Origin: Halorubrum sp. 48-1-W
Lineage (GTDB): Archaea; Halobacteriota; Halobacteria; Halobacteriales; Haloferacaceae
Assembly: GCF_003287355.1 (NCBI RefSeq)
Contig: NZ_QMIM01000022.1
Location: 1 to 64,000 of the forward strand
Direction: 5' to 3'
DNA: 64,000 nucleotides
Made by a program: the position numbers and the translations under genes
Notes under the pieces: generated by a model
What the model was told of the DNA's origin: nothing
Databases searched by the model: none
What the model saw: the letters and a program-made list of their open reading frames with translations, nothing else
Shown here: positions 41,578 to 50,092 of the stretch, one piece after another
How positions within the stretch are numbered: position 1 is the stretch's first letter
Layout: every line of letters begins with the position of its first letter

Positions 41578-42225
41578 TTAGGCGTTTTCCGAGAGCACGC
41601 CGTGCGCCTCCAACACTTTCCCGAGGCGGTACATCGAGGCGACCACCGCGTCACAGACCGGTCTGACGGCCGGTTTCGGGACGAACCCGACCGAGAGGCC
41701 CGCGACCTCGAGCATCGGGAGGTCGTTCGCGCCGTCGCCGACCGCGACCGTCGACGCCATGGGGACGCCGAGCTCCGCAGCGAGGTCCTCCAGCGCGTGG
41801 TCCTTGGTGCCCTCGATCAGGGGTCCCTCCGCTTCGCCGGTGAGCGTCCCGTTCGCGACCGGGAGCCGGTTGGCGACTATCGTGTCGGCCTCGACGCCCT
41901 CGCGTTCGAGCGCGCGCTCGACCCCGTGATCGAAGCCGCCGGTGAGCACCGCGACGTGATGGCCGTCGGCCCGGAGCCGCTCGATCAGCCGCGCCGCGCC
42001 CGGTCGGAGCCGGACCGCGTCGAACGCGGCGTCCACCTCCGTCTCGGGGAGTCCGCCGAGTAGCTCCGCGCGGCTGTAGAGGCTCTCGGCGTAGCTGATC
42101 TCGTCGTTCATCGCCCGTTCCGTGATCTCGGCCACCTCGTCGGCGACTCCCGCCCGCTCCGCGAGCAACACCGTCATCTCGGAGTCGGAGAGCGTGCCGT
42201 CGAAGTCGAACGCGATCAGGCTCAT
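41578..42225 (-). CDS. serB: Phosphoserine phosphatase SerB
   Basis: 215 aa, HAD family. DFDGTLSDSE (residues 6-15) with the nucleophile Asp, 'VAVLTGGFDHGV' (motif II), 'VAVGDGANDLPML' (motif IV) and a small helical cap match SerB. It removes the phosphate from phosphoserine. TTAA box about 24 nt upstream (near 42250). Confidence 0.92.
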   Translation of the reverse strand: MSLIAFDFDGTLSDSEMTVLLAERAGVADEVAEITERAMNDEISYAESLYSRAELLGGLPETEVDAAFDAVRLRPGAARLIERLRADGHHVAVLTGGFDHGVERALEREGVEADTIVANRLPVANGTLTGEAEGPLIEGTKDHALEDLAAELGVPMASTVAVGDGANDLPMLEVAGLSVGFVPKPAVRPVCDAVVASMYRLGKVLEAHGVLSENA

Positions 42226-42360
42226 GCCCGTCGTTGGTCCGGCAGGGGTCTTTAACCGCCTGATCGGTCCCCGTCGCCCGAGCCGCGTCGCCGGCCCCTT
42301 CGGTCGACGGCCGCCACCCGCTCCGGTGGGCTTTTGCCCGGTCCGACCGTCCCCGTCGGC

Positions 42361-42549
42361 ATGGACCGTGCTGCGCTCGACGTCGACGACCTCCTGAAGG
42401 TCCTCCTCGGGCTCGCGATCGTGTGGCTTCTCCTGGAGATCCTCGGGACCGTGTTGGACCTGACCTTCGCACTGCTCGACGCGCTACCGACGCTCATCGT
42501 CCTCGTCATCGTCGTCCTGATCGCCTTACGGCTCGCCGATCGGATCTGA
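42361..42549 (+). CDS. 62-aa double-span membrane microprotein
   Basis: 'LLKVLLGLAIVWLLLEILG' and 'LPTLIVLVIVVLIALRLAD' make two membrane spans in a hairpin with a short loop; a 10-residue acidic N-terminus precedes. No family recognised. Its stop lies 12 bp before the start of the 2H phosphoesterase gene, so the two are likely co-transcribed. Confidence 0.68.
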   Translation: MDRAALDVDDLLKVLLGLAIVWLLLEILGTVLDLTFALLDALPTLIVLVIVVLIALRLADRI

Positions 42550-42561
42550 TCGCGTCCGACC

Positions 42562-43101
42562 GTGTTCAGCCTCAACGTCCCGCTCCCGCCCGCCGTGGGG
42601 CGTCTCGCGGACGATCTCCAGCCGAAACTCTCGGGATTCGATCGGGTCCGCGACCGGCACACCCTGGTCTGTAAGCGGTTCGGCGTCGCGGACGTGACCG
42701 CGGACGCGGGCGACCCGCCGCCGCGGCCGGCCGCCCACGACCGCCTCCGCGACCGACTCCGACCGCTCCTCGCGTCGGTCGATCCCTTCGCGGTCGCGGT
42801 CGTCGGGATCGACGCGTTCGAGGCCCCGGCGTCCGGGTCCGGCCCCGTCGTCTACCTCGACGTCGAGAGCGACGCGCTCGTCCGGCTCCACCGTCGGCTG
42901 TGTGCGGACTACGGCACGATCGAGGGGGTCGAGGGTCCGGCGTACGTCCCCCACGTCACGCTGGCGCGCGGCGGCGACCCGGCGGCTGTGAGCCGCCTCG
43001 TCGACGCCGGAGACGAGTTCGGTCCGGTCCGCTGGCGGGTCCACGCGCTGGACCTGTACGACGCCGAGTTCCGCGAGGTCGCGGCGACGCTGGAGCTGTG
43101 A
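42562..43101 (+). CDS. 2'-5' RNA ligase family (2H phosphoesterase) protein
   Basis: 179 aa, GTG start. The two catalytic H-x-T/S motifs are 'RHTLVCKRF' (residues about 32-40) and 'PHVTLARG' (about 132-139), which gives the 2H phosphoesterase fold. Members act on 2'-phosphodiester RNA ends or cyclic phosphates; the substrate here is unknown. Confidence 0.9.
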   Translation: MFSLNVPLPPAVGRLADDLQPKLSGFDRVRDRHTLVCKRFGVADVTADAGDPPPRPAAHDRLRDRLRPLLASVDPFAVAVVGIDAFEAPASGSGPVVYLDVESDALVRLHRRLCADYGTIEGVEGPAYVPHVTLARGGDPAAVSRLVDAGDEFGPVRWRVHALDLYDAEFREVAATLEL

Positions 43102-43116
43102 CGCGGGCCGCCGCGT

Positions 43117-43193
43117 CGGACGCCGACGACGCCTACCGAGCGACGCCCGGACGCCGACGACGCCTACCGAGCGACGCCCGGACGCCGACGACC
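43117..43193. repeat. 31-bp tandem repeat, two and a half units
   Basis: The unit begins cggacgccgacgacgcctac and ends gagcgacgcc. Two complete copies (43117-43147, 43148-43178) and a partial third lie immediately upstream of the helicase promoter box. Confidence 0.88.
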
Positions 43194-43199
43194 TTAATC
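43192..43199 (+). promoter_or_regulatory. TTAA-type box of the Lhr-type helicase
   Basis: ccttaatc is centred 27-28 nt before the ATG at 43223; the last partial 31-bp repeat runs directly into it. Confidence 0.55.
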
Positions 43200-43222
43200 G
43201 GCCGAGCGCCCAACGTTCGGTG

Positions 43223-46129
43223 ATGTCGGAACCGTCGGGGATGGAGGCGTTCACGCACCTCGGAGGCGACGTCCGGGAGGCGCTCTCCGAGCGGGGCTTC
43301 TCGACGCCGACGGAGCCACAGCGGAAGGCGATCCCGCCGCTCTCGGCGGGGAGAAACGCGCTCGTGTTGGCCCCCACGGGCACGGGGAAGACGGAGACGG
43401 CGATGTTGCCCGTCCTCGATTCGATCCACCGTGCGCGCGACGCGCCCGGCGAGGAGCAGTGCGAGGGGATCTCGGCGCTGTACGTGACCCCGCTGCGCGC
43501 GCTCAACCGCGACATGATGGACCGGCTGGAGTGGTGGGGCGACCGGCTGGACGTCGCGGTCGCGGTGCGCCACGGCGACACCACCCGGTACGAGCGGTCG
43601 AAGCAGGCCGACGACCCGCCGGACGTGCTGATCACGACGCCCGAGACGCTCCAGGCGATCCTGACCGGGTCGAAGATGCGGACGGCCCTGGAGGACGTGG
43701 AACACGTCGTGGTCGACGAGGTCCACGAGCTGGCGTCGGCCAAACGCGGCGCCCAGCTCACCGTCGGGCTCGAACGGCTCCGGCGCGTGGCCGGCCCGTT
43801 CCAGCGGATCGGGCTCTCCGCGACCGTGGGCTCGCCCGAGGAGGTCGGGCGGTTCCTCGTCGGGTGCGGGCGGCGCGACCCGGACCGGCCGGGCGACCGC
43901 GAGTTCGAGACGGTCGAGGTCACAGCCGGGACGCGGACCGACGTGCGGGTGCTCGACCCCGAGATCACCGACCGCGACTCACAGCTCGCGGGCGAGCTCG
44001 CGACCGACGAGACGACGGCGAGCCACGTCAGGACGATCCGCGAGGTCGTCGCCGACCACGAGTCGACGCTGATCTTCGTCAACACGAGACAGACCGCGGA
44101 GGCGCTCGGCTCGCGGTTCAAGACGCTCGCCGGGAGGGACCCCGCCTGCGAGGCGGTGACGATCGAGGTCCACCACGGCTCGCTCTCGAAGGAGGTCCGC
44201 GTCGACGTCGAGGACCGCTTCAAGAGCGGCGCGGTCGACGGGCTCGTCTGTACGTCCTCGATGGAGCTCGGCATCGACGTGGGCCGCGTCGACCACGTGG
44301 TCCAGTACGGGAGCCCCCGCGAGGTCGCCCGGCTGCTCCAGCGGGTCGGGCGGGCGGGCCACCGGCGGGACCGAGTCTCCGAGGGGACCGTGGTGACGCG
44401 GGGAGGCGACGACACGCTGGAGGCGATGGCGATCGCCCGGCGGGCCGGCGAGGGGCTCGTCGAGCCCGCGAGCATCCATCACGGCAGCCTCGACACGGTC
44501 GCGAACCAGGTCGTCGGCGTGGTGATGGACGAGGGCGAGGTCCACGCCCGGCGGGTCTACGAGACGATCACGAACGCGTACCCCTTCCGGGACCTCTCGG
44601 AGCCGACGTTTCAGGAGGTCGTCCGCGAGCTCGACGGGAACCGGCTGTTGTGGCTCGACGAGGGGACGGACACCCTCGAGAAGTCCGGCGGCACCTGGCA
44701 GTACTTCTACGCGAACCTCTCGATGATCCCCGACGAGTCGACCTACGAGGTGTACGACATGTCGTCGCGACGCGGCATCGGGACGCTCGACGAGCGGTTC
44801 GTGGTGAACTTCGCCGGGCCGGGCGAGACGTTCGTCCAGCGCGGCGAGATGTGGCGGATCACGGCGGTCGACGACGAGGAGGAGCGCGTCGAGGTCGCGC
44901 CGATCGCCGATCCCGCCGGGGAGGTGCCCTCGTGGGTCGGCCGGGAGATCCCCGTGCCGAAGCCGGTCGCCGAGGAGGTCGGGCGGATGCGCGGCGAGGT
45001 CGCGAGCGCGCTCGAGGCCGGGGCGACGCCGGCGGCGGTCGCGGGCGAGCTGGCCGGGCGATACCCGGCCGACGAGCGGACGATCGCTGCCGCGCTGAAA
45101 CCGGTCGTCGACCACGTCGACGCGGGCCACCCCGTGCCGACCGACGAGCGGGTCGTGATCGAGGGAAGTGCGCGAACCGTCGCCGTGAACGCGGCGTTCG
45201 GTCACGAGGTCAACGAGACGCTCGCGCGCCTGCTCGCCGCGCTCGTCGGCCAGCGCGCGGGGTCGTCGGTGGGGATCGACGTCGACCCCTACCGCGTCGA
45301 GTTCGAGGTGCCGAGCGGGGTCGGTCCCGGGACGTTCCGGGAGGTCCTCGAGACGACCGACCCGGCGGGTCTGGAGGCGTACCTCGAGATCGCCGTGAAG
45401 AACTCCGACGCGCTGAAGTTCACGCTCGCGCAGGTCGCCGCGAAGTTCGGCTCGGTCAAGCGCTACCGGGAGGGACGCGGGAAGTTCGGCGGCGACCGCC
45501 TGCTCGCCGCGTTGGAGGGGACGCCCGTCTACGACGAGGCGCTCCGGGAGGTGTTCCACGCCGACCTCGCGGTCGCGGAGACGGCCGACGTCCTCGCGGG
45601 GATCCGGTCCGGACGGGTCGCCCTCGAGACCGCCCGCGAACGGACGCCGATCGGCACCGCCGGCCGGTCGGCCGGGACGGAGTTCCTCGTACCCGAGAAC
45701 GCCGACGCCGACGTGATCGAGACGGTCCGTGAACGGATCCGGAACGACCGGGTCCGCCTCCTCTGTCTCCACTGTACGGACTGGGAGCGGACCACGAAGG
45801 TCCGTCGGGTCGGGGACCGGCCGGAGTGTCCCGAGTGCGGCTCCACACGGGTCGCGGCGTTGAACCCGTGGGACGAGGAGACCGTCGCCGCCGTCCGTGC
45901 GACGGACAAGGACGACGAGGAGGTGCGTCGCACCGAGCGAGCACATCGGGCAGCGAGTCTGGTCCAGTCACACGGGAAACGGGCGGTGATCGCGATGGCC
46001 GCCCGCGGCGTCGGCCCCCACAACGCCGCCCGGATCATCAACCGACTGCGCGAGGACGAAGACGAGTTCTACCGGGACGTGTTACGGCAGGAGCGCGAGT
46101 ACGCGCGAACGCAGTCGTTCTGGGATTGA
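43223..46129 (+). CDS. lhr: Lhr-type superfamily 2 DNA/RNA helicase
   Basis: 968 aa. Motif I PTGTGKT (51-57), motif II DEVH (165-168), motif III 'GLSAT', motif V/VI in 'GIDVGRVDHVVQYGSPREVARLLQRVGRAGHR'. After the two RecA domains come the Lhr-core winged helix and domain 4, then a C-terminal C-x2-C...C-x2-C zinc finger ('LCLHC' and 'CPECG'). Archaeal Lhr-type enzymes unwind DNA:RNA hybrids and forked DNA for repair. The ATG at 43223 is preferred to the GTG at 43220. Confidence 0.94.
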   Translation: MSEPSGMEAFTHLGGDVREALSERGFSTPTEPQRKAIPPLSAGRNALVLAPTGTGKTETAMLPVLDSIHRARDAPGEEQCEGISALYVTPLRALNRDMMDRLEWWGDRLDVAVAVRHGDTTRYERSKQADDPPDVLITTPETLQAILTGSKMRTALEDVEHVVVDEVHELASAKRGAQLTVGLERLRRVAGPFQRIGLSATVGSPEEVGRFLVGCGRRDPDRPGDREFETVEVTAGTRTDVRVLDPEITDRDSQLAGELATDETTASHVRTIREVVADHESTLIFVNTRQTAEALGSRFKTLAGRDPACEAVTIEVHHGSLSKEVRVDVEDRFKSGAVDGLVCTSSMELGIDVGRVDHVVQYGSPREVARLLQRVGRAGHRRDRVSEGTVVTRGGDDTLEAMAIARRAGEGLVEPASIHHGSLDTVANQVVGVVMDEGEVHARRVYETITNAYPFRDLSEPTFQEVVRELDGNRLLWLDEGTDTLEKSGGTWQYFYANLSMIPDESTYEVYDMSSRRGIGTLDERFVVNFAGPGETFVQRGEMWRITAVDDEEERVEVAPIADPAGEVPSWVGREIPVPKPVAEEVGRMRGEVASALEAGATPAAVAGELAGRYPADERTIAAALKPVVDHVDAGHPVPTDERVVIEGSARTVAVNAAFGHEVNETLARLLAALVGQRAGSSVGIDVDPYRVEFEVPSGVGPGTFREVLETTDPAGLEAYLEIAVKNSDALKFTLAQVAAKFGSVKRYREGRGKFGGDRLLAALEGTPVYDEALREVFHADLAVAETADVLAGIRSGRVALETARERTPIGTAGRSAGTEFLVPENADADVIETVRERIRNDRVRLLCLHCTDWERTTKVRRVGDRPECPECGSTRVAALNPWDEETVAAVRATDKDDEEVRRTERAHRAASLVQSHGKRAVIAMAARGVGPHNAARIINRLREDEDEFYRDVLRQEREYARTQSFWD

Positions 46130-46332
46130 ACCGGTGGGATCGAACGCGGGCTTCAGATCGCGATCATTCATCAGTAACGACCATGATGGAAAGAAAATCA
46201 GTAGTAATAGCCATGAGAGGAGGATATACGCACAGATCATTACCCTCCACGTTCATGATCTGGTAATAGACAACTGACGGAGTGGATGAACCACATATTT
46301 ATATACTTCCTAGCGAAACGGAGCATTGATCC
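46130..46332 (+). promoter_or_regulatory. AT-rich promoter region of the second Dpp operon
   Basis: 203 bp, clearly lower GC than the genes. TATA box tttatata (46298-46305) lies about 31 nt before the ATG at 46333, which predicts a leader of a few nucleotides. Upstream, attacc/ggtaat (46239-46244 with 46262-46267) forms an imperfect palindrome and 'gatcat' recurs nearby (about 46162 and 46235), which may bind a regulator. Confidence 0.6.
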
Positions 46333-48051
46333 ATGGTTAGGTCAGACGCGGACATGAGACGACGCGACTTCCTGAAAGCGACTACCGCCGGCGGAACGGT
46401 CGGCATCACGGCCCTCGCCGGCTGTTCCGGCGGCGGCGGTGGCGGCGACGACGGCTCCGGCGACGACGGCTCCGGCGACGACGGCTCCGGCGACGACGGC
46501 TCCGGCGATGACGACGGGTCCAGCGGCGAGAGCAACCTCCCGACGTACACCTACACCAACAACGCACAGAGCTACAACCCGCCGCGACACGACGCGATCA
46601 ACCTCATCGCGAGCCAGTTCGACGAGGAGATGGGCCTCGACATCGAGGTCGACGTGCTCGAGTGGGGGACGCTGTTCAGCCGCGTCTCCGAGGAGTACGA
46701 CTACAGCTTCGCGACGTGGCACACGTTCTTCGTCACGGAGCCGGTGACCGAGCTGGACAACCTGCTCAACTCCGGCAACACCGGATCGGGCGACGGCAAC
46801 TACTCCGGCTACGAGAACGAGGAGCTCGACGAGCTGATGGGCAACTACCTGGCCGAGCCGGACGCGGACACCCGGATCGAGCAGTGCCACGAGATCCAGC
46901 GGAGCATCGTGGACGACGCGCCGATGATGCCGATCACGCACATGCCGATGCTCGGCGTCTACAACAACGAGCAGAGCAGCAACTGGGAGCCGGACCTCGC
47001 GACCGGGTTCAACTCCTACTGGACGATGATCAACCTGGAGATGGAGGGCGGCGAGGATACCCTGAAGGGGTACTGGCCGGAGACCCTCTCCACGATGAAC
47101 GTGCTCGGCCACAACGGCGAGAACAAGCACGTCTACCAGTTCAACATGATGTACGACTACCTGGTCCAGCTCAACGCCGACGCCGAGCCGGCCCTGGACG
47201 TCAGTCTCGCGACGGAGATCGACCGCGTCGACGAGACCACGGTCGAGTACACCATCCGGACGGACCACTCGTGGCACGACGGCGAGGACCTCACCGCCGA
47301 GGACGTCGCGTTCTCGTACAACTACATCGTCGAGAACGAGGTTCCGTACTACTCCACGCAGACGCAGTACCTCGAGGGCGCAGAGGTCGTCGACGAGGAG
47401 ACGGTCCGGATCAACATGTCCGAGCCCTTCGGACCGTTCCAGCTCGGCATCGCGAACCTCATCCCGATCATCCCCGAGCACAAGTGGGCCGACCGCGACA
47501 ACCCGAGCCAGCAGGACATCGAGGAGCCGGTCGGCAGCGGTCCGATGATGTTCGACTACTGGGAGGAGGGCAGTGAGTTCGGCATGACGAAGTTCGAGGA
47601 CCACTTCGCGCCCGTCGACTTCGATCGACGCTTCTGGCGCGTCATCCCCGAGGCGTCGACCGTCTGGGACAACCTCCTCGAGGGCGAACTCAACTACGAG
47701 CCGTTCGGCCGGCTCGACCGCCAGCTCAACGAGAACCAGGACGAGGACGTCATAACCGTCGAGTCCGAGCTCGCCCCGACCTTCTGGCACTTCACCGCGA
47801 ACGAGCGCGAGGAGGGACTCGACGACCCCGTGCTCCGCAGGGCGCTGTACGAGGCCATCCCGCGGACGCCCATCGTCGACCAGATCCTCTTCGGCTTCCC
47901 GGAGCCCGGCTTCAACATCGTGTCGCCGGCGTTCGGTCCGCTCCACACCGAAGACGTAACGGAGTACGAGGAGAGCGTCGAAGCCGGGCGTAGCCGCCTC
48001 GAGGAGGCCGGCTACAGCTACGAGGACGGCGCGCTCCAGGCACCCGAATAG
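46333..48051 (+). CDS. Dpp/Opp-family substrate-binding lipoprotein with permuted domain order
   Basis: 572 aa. Tat signal MRRRDFL (8-14) and lipobox LAGC (Cys31), followed by a Gly/Asp/Ser linker made of four 15-bp repeats. Residues about 69-205 match the usual C-terminal third of SBP_bac_5 (DIEVDVLEWGTLFSR, NYSGYENEELDELM, DDAPMMPITH). The segment normally near the N-terminus, WHDGEDLTAEDVAFSYNY, sits at 314-331, and the protein stops at 'SRLEEAGYSYEDGALQAPE', the place where normal proteins enter the C-terminal third. This is the same permutation as in the receptor at 7833. Confidence 0.92.
   Translation: MVRSDADMRRRDFLKATTAGGTVGITALAGCSGGGGGGDDGSGDDGSGDDGSGDDGSGDDDGSSGESNLPTYTYTNNAQSYNPPRHDAINLIASQFDEEMGLDIEVDVLEWGTLFSRVSEEYDYSFATWHTFFVTEPVTELDNLLNSGNTGSGDGNYSGYENEELDELMGNYLAEPDADTRIEQCHEIQRSIVDDAPMMPITHMPMLGVYNNEQSSNWEPDLATGFNSYWTMINLEMEGGEDTLKGYWPETLSTMNVLGHNGENKHVYQFNMMYDYLVQLNADAEPALDVSLATEIDRVDETTVEYTIRTDHSWHDGEDLTAEDVAFSYNYIVENEVPYYSTQTQYLEGAEVVDEETVRINMSEPFGPFQLGIANLIPIIPEHKWADRDNPSQQDIEEPVGSGPMMFDYWEEGSEFGMTKFEDHFAPVDFDRRFWRVIPEASTVWDNLLEGELNYEPFGRLDRQLNENQDEDVITVESELAPTFWHFTANEREEGLDDPVLRRALYEAIPRTPIVDQILFGFPEPGFNIVSPAFGPLHTEDVTEYEESVEAGRSRLEEAGYSYEDGALQAPE
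46444..46503. repeat. 15-bp tandem repeat, four units, in the lipoprotein linker
   Basis: ggcgacgacggctcc is repeated four times without change and encodes a G-D-D-G-S linker after the lipobox. Confidence 0.92.
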
Positions 48052-48123
48052 GACGAACCACCGTTTTGGACCCTCACGGCGCAATCTTTAAACGAATCAC
48101 AAGGATACCAGTGACTAAGTAAC

Positions 48124-49107
48124 ATGGGAAAAGCTAGCTTCGTTGTCAGACGCACGCTCCAACTCGTCGTGACGTTGTGGGCGGTCGGAACCGTACTGTT
48201 CGGGCTGTTCAGGCTCATGCCTGGCGATCCGACGTCGTACGTCATTTCCTCGGGGATGACCCAGGAGGCCCGGAACAAGCTCATCGAGAGCTACGGGCTC
48301 AACGACCCGCTGTACGTCCAGTACTTCAGGTTCCTCGAGAACCTCGTCGTGTTGAACTTCGGCCAGTCGTTCCACTCGAACCAGCCCGTCACCGACATCA
48401 TCGCGACGTACATGCCGAACACGCTCGTGTTGATGCTGACGGCGTTCGTCATCGCGTACATCCTCGGCATCACGCTCGGCGTGTTCTCGGGGTGGTACCG
48501 CGGCTCCCGGTTCGAGCGGAGCACGGTCATCACCGCGCTGACCGCCCGGAGCGTGCCGACCTTCTACGTCGGGCTCATCGTTCTGTGGATCTTCGGCGCC
48601 GAACTGGGGGTCATCCCGATGAGCGGCATGACCAGCCTGGGGACGGGCGGACAGAGCACCGGGTTCTTCGATATGGTCTTCACGGTCGACTTCCTCAAAC
48701 ACCTCATGGCGCCGGCGGCCGTGCTGGCGTTCTACTACATGGGATACCCGCTCTTGATCATGCGGACCAGCATGCTCGAGGTGCTCTCCGAGGACTTCAT
48801 CGACGTCTGCCGGGCCAAGGGGCTCACGGAGCGGACGATCATGTTCAAACACGCCGCTCGCAACGCGCTCTTGCCGATCATCACGGCGGCCGCGATCGCC
48901 CTGGGATACGCCGTGGGTGGGAGCGTCCTCATCGAGACCGTGTTCGCGTGGCCGGGAATCGGTCGGGAGATGGTCCGTGCGGTCCTTCGGCGCGACTTCC
49001 CCGTCGCACAGGGGACGTTCATCGTGCTCGCGTCGACCATCATCTTCCTGAACTTCATCGCCGACCTCGCGTACGGCTACCTCGACCCACGCGTGACTTA
49101 CGACTAG
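48124..49107 (+). CDS. Dpp/Opp-type ABC permease, DppB type (second system)
   Basis: 327 aa, six predicted membrane segments. N-terminal 'LFRLMPGDPTSYVIS' and EAA loop 'FIDVCRAKGLTERTIMFKHAARNALLP' are typical. It starts 72 bp after the receptor; downstream gaps are 4 bp or less, so the permease-ATPase genes are one unit. Confidence 0.95.
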   Translation: MGKASFVVRRTLQLVVTLWAVGTVLFGLFRLMPGDPTSYVISSGMTQEARNKLIESYGLNDPLYVQYFRFLENLVVLNFGQSFHSNQPVTDIIATYMPNTLVLMLTAFVIAYILGITLGVFSGWYRGSRFERSTVITALTARSVPTFYVGLIVLWIFGAELGVIPMSGMTSLGTGGQSTGFFDMVFTVDFLKHLMAPAAVLAFYYMGYPLLIMRTSMLEVLSEDFIDVCRAKGLTERTIMFKHAARNALLPIITAAAIALGYAVGGSVLIETVFAWPGIGREMVRAVLRRDFPVAQGTFIVLASTIIFLNFIADLAYGYLDPRVTYD

Positions 49108-49111
49108 ACCA

Positions 49112-50092
49112 ATGGCCCAAGAAGAACAATCGACCGGGTCGATATACACCGACCTCGACGACAGCGGCTCCGACGAAGAGATCAACAAGTGGGAGCGGAC
49201 GGCCCGCCTCTGGCGGGAGACCCTGAAGGAACACTGGGCGAAGCTGACCGACGAGCTGTCGGTCAAGCTCTCGATGCTCACCGTGGCAGCGTTCATGGTC
49301 ATCGCGGTCTTCGCGCCGTTCATCGCGACCCACAGGCCGCTCGAGCGCCAGTACCAGGGTGACGCCGGCATCATCCAGGCGAAGTGGGCCGAACCCTCGC
49401 TGCTCGGCGGGGACACCGAGTACCTCCTCGGAACGACCGCCGAGGGGTTCGACATCTTCAGCCAGCTCGTGTACGGCACGCGCGCCGCGCTGTTGGTCGG
49501 GCTCATCGCCGCGATCTTCACCGCCGGCATCGGCACGCTCGTCGGGCTCGTCGCGGGCTACTACGGTGGGAAGGTCGACGACGCGCTGATGCGGATCGTC
49601 GACTTCCTGTACGGGATGCCGCTTCTGCCGACGGTCATCGTCCTCGTCGCGGTGCTCGGCCCCGACCTCTGGAACATCATCCTCGCGCTGATCATCCTCC
49701 AGTGGCGCTCGACCGCCCGCGTCATCCGTTCGCAGTCGCTGTCGTTACGTGAGCGGCCGTTCGTGAAGGCCGCGGAGGTCGCCGGCGCCGGCGACTGGCA
49801 CATAATCAGCAGACACCTCGCGCCCAACGTGCTCCCGATGACGTTCCTCTACGGATCGTTCGGGATCGCGTGGGCGATCCTCGCCGAGGCGGGCATCTCG
49901 TTTATCGGCCTCGGCGACCCCAACACGGTCTCGTGGGGAACGATGCTACAGGCCTCCCGGGCCTACTCGGCGCTCTCGTTCGGCGCCTGGTGGTGGTTCG
50001 TGCCGCCGGGGATCTGTATCGGCCTGCTCGTCATCAGCGGCTTCCTCATCGGCCGTGGCTACGAAGAGATCACTAACCCCAAGATACAATGA
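49112..50092 (+). CDS. Dpp/Opp-type ABC permease, DppC type (second system)
   Basis: 326 aa. An N-terminal cytoplasmic region of about 50 residues precedes TM1; the EAA-like loop 'FVKAAEVAGAGDWHIISRHLAPNVLP' is clear. The stop overlaps the next gene's ATG (ATGA). Less extended at the N-terminus than the first system's DppC. Confidence 0.94.
   Translation: MAQEEQSTGSIYTDLDDSGSDEEINKWERTARLWRETLKEHWAKLTDELSVKLSMLTVAAFMVIAVFAPFIATHRPLERQYQGDAGIIQAKWAEPSLLGGDTEYLLGTTAEGFDIFSQLVYGTRAALLVGLIAAIFTAGIGTLVGLVAGYYGGKVDDALMRIVDFLYGMPLLPTVIVLVAVLGPDLWNIILALIILQWRSTARVIRSQSLSLRERPFVKAAEVAGAGDWHIISRHLAPNVLPMTFLYGSFGIAWAILAEAGISFIGLGDPNTVSWGTMLQASRAYSALSFGAWWWFVPPGICIGLLVISGFLIGRGYEEITNPKIQ

Noticed and set aside
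43117-43193. Possible CRISPR array
   Set aside because: The 31-bp units abut with no spacers and number two and a half; no cas genes are present. The other tandem repeats fail for the same reason.
43979-45946. 655-aa minus-strand frame inside the helicase gene
   Set aside because: Antisense shadow of the Lhr-type helicase; composition is Arg/Val/Asp-rich with no domain, and the sense strand has all helicase motifs.
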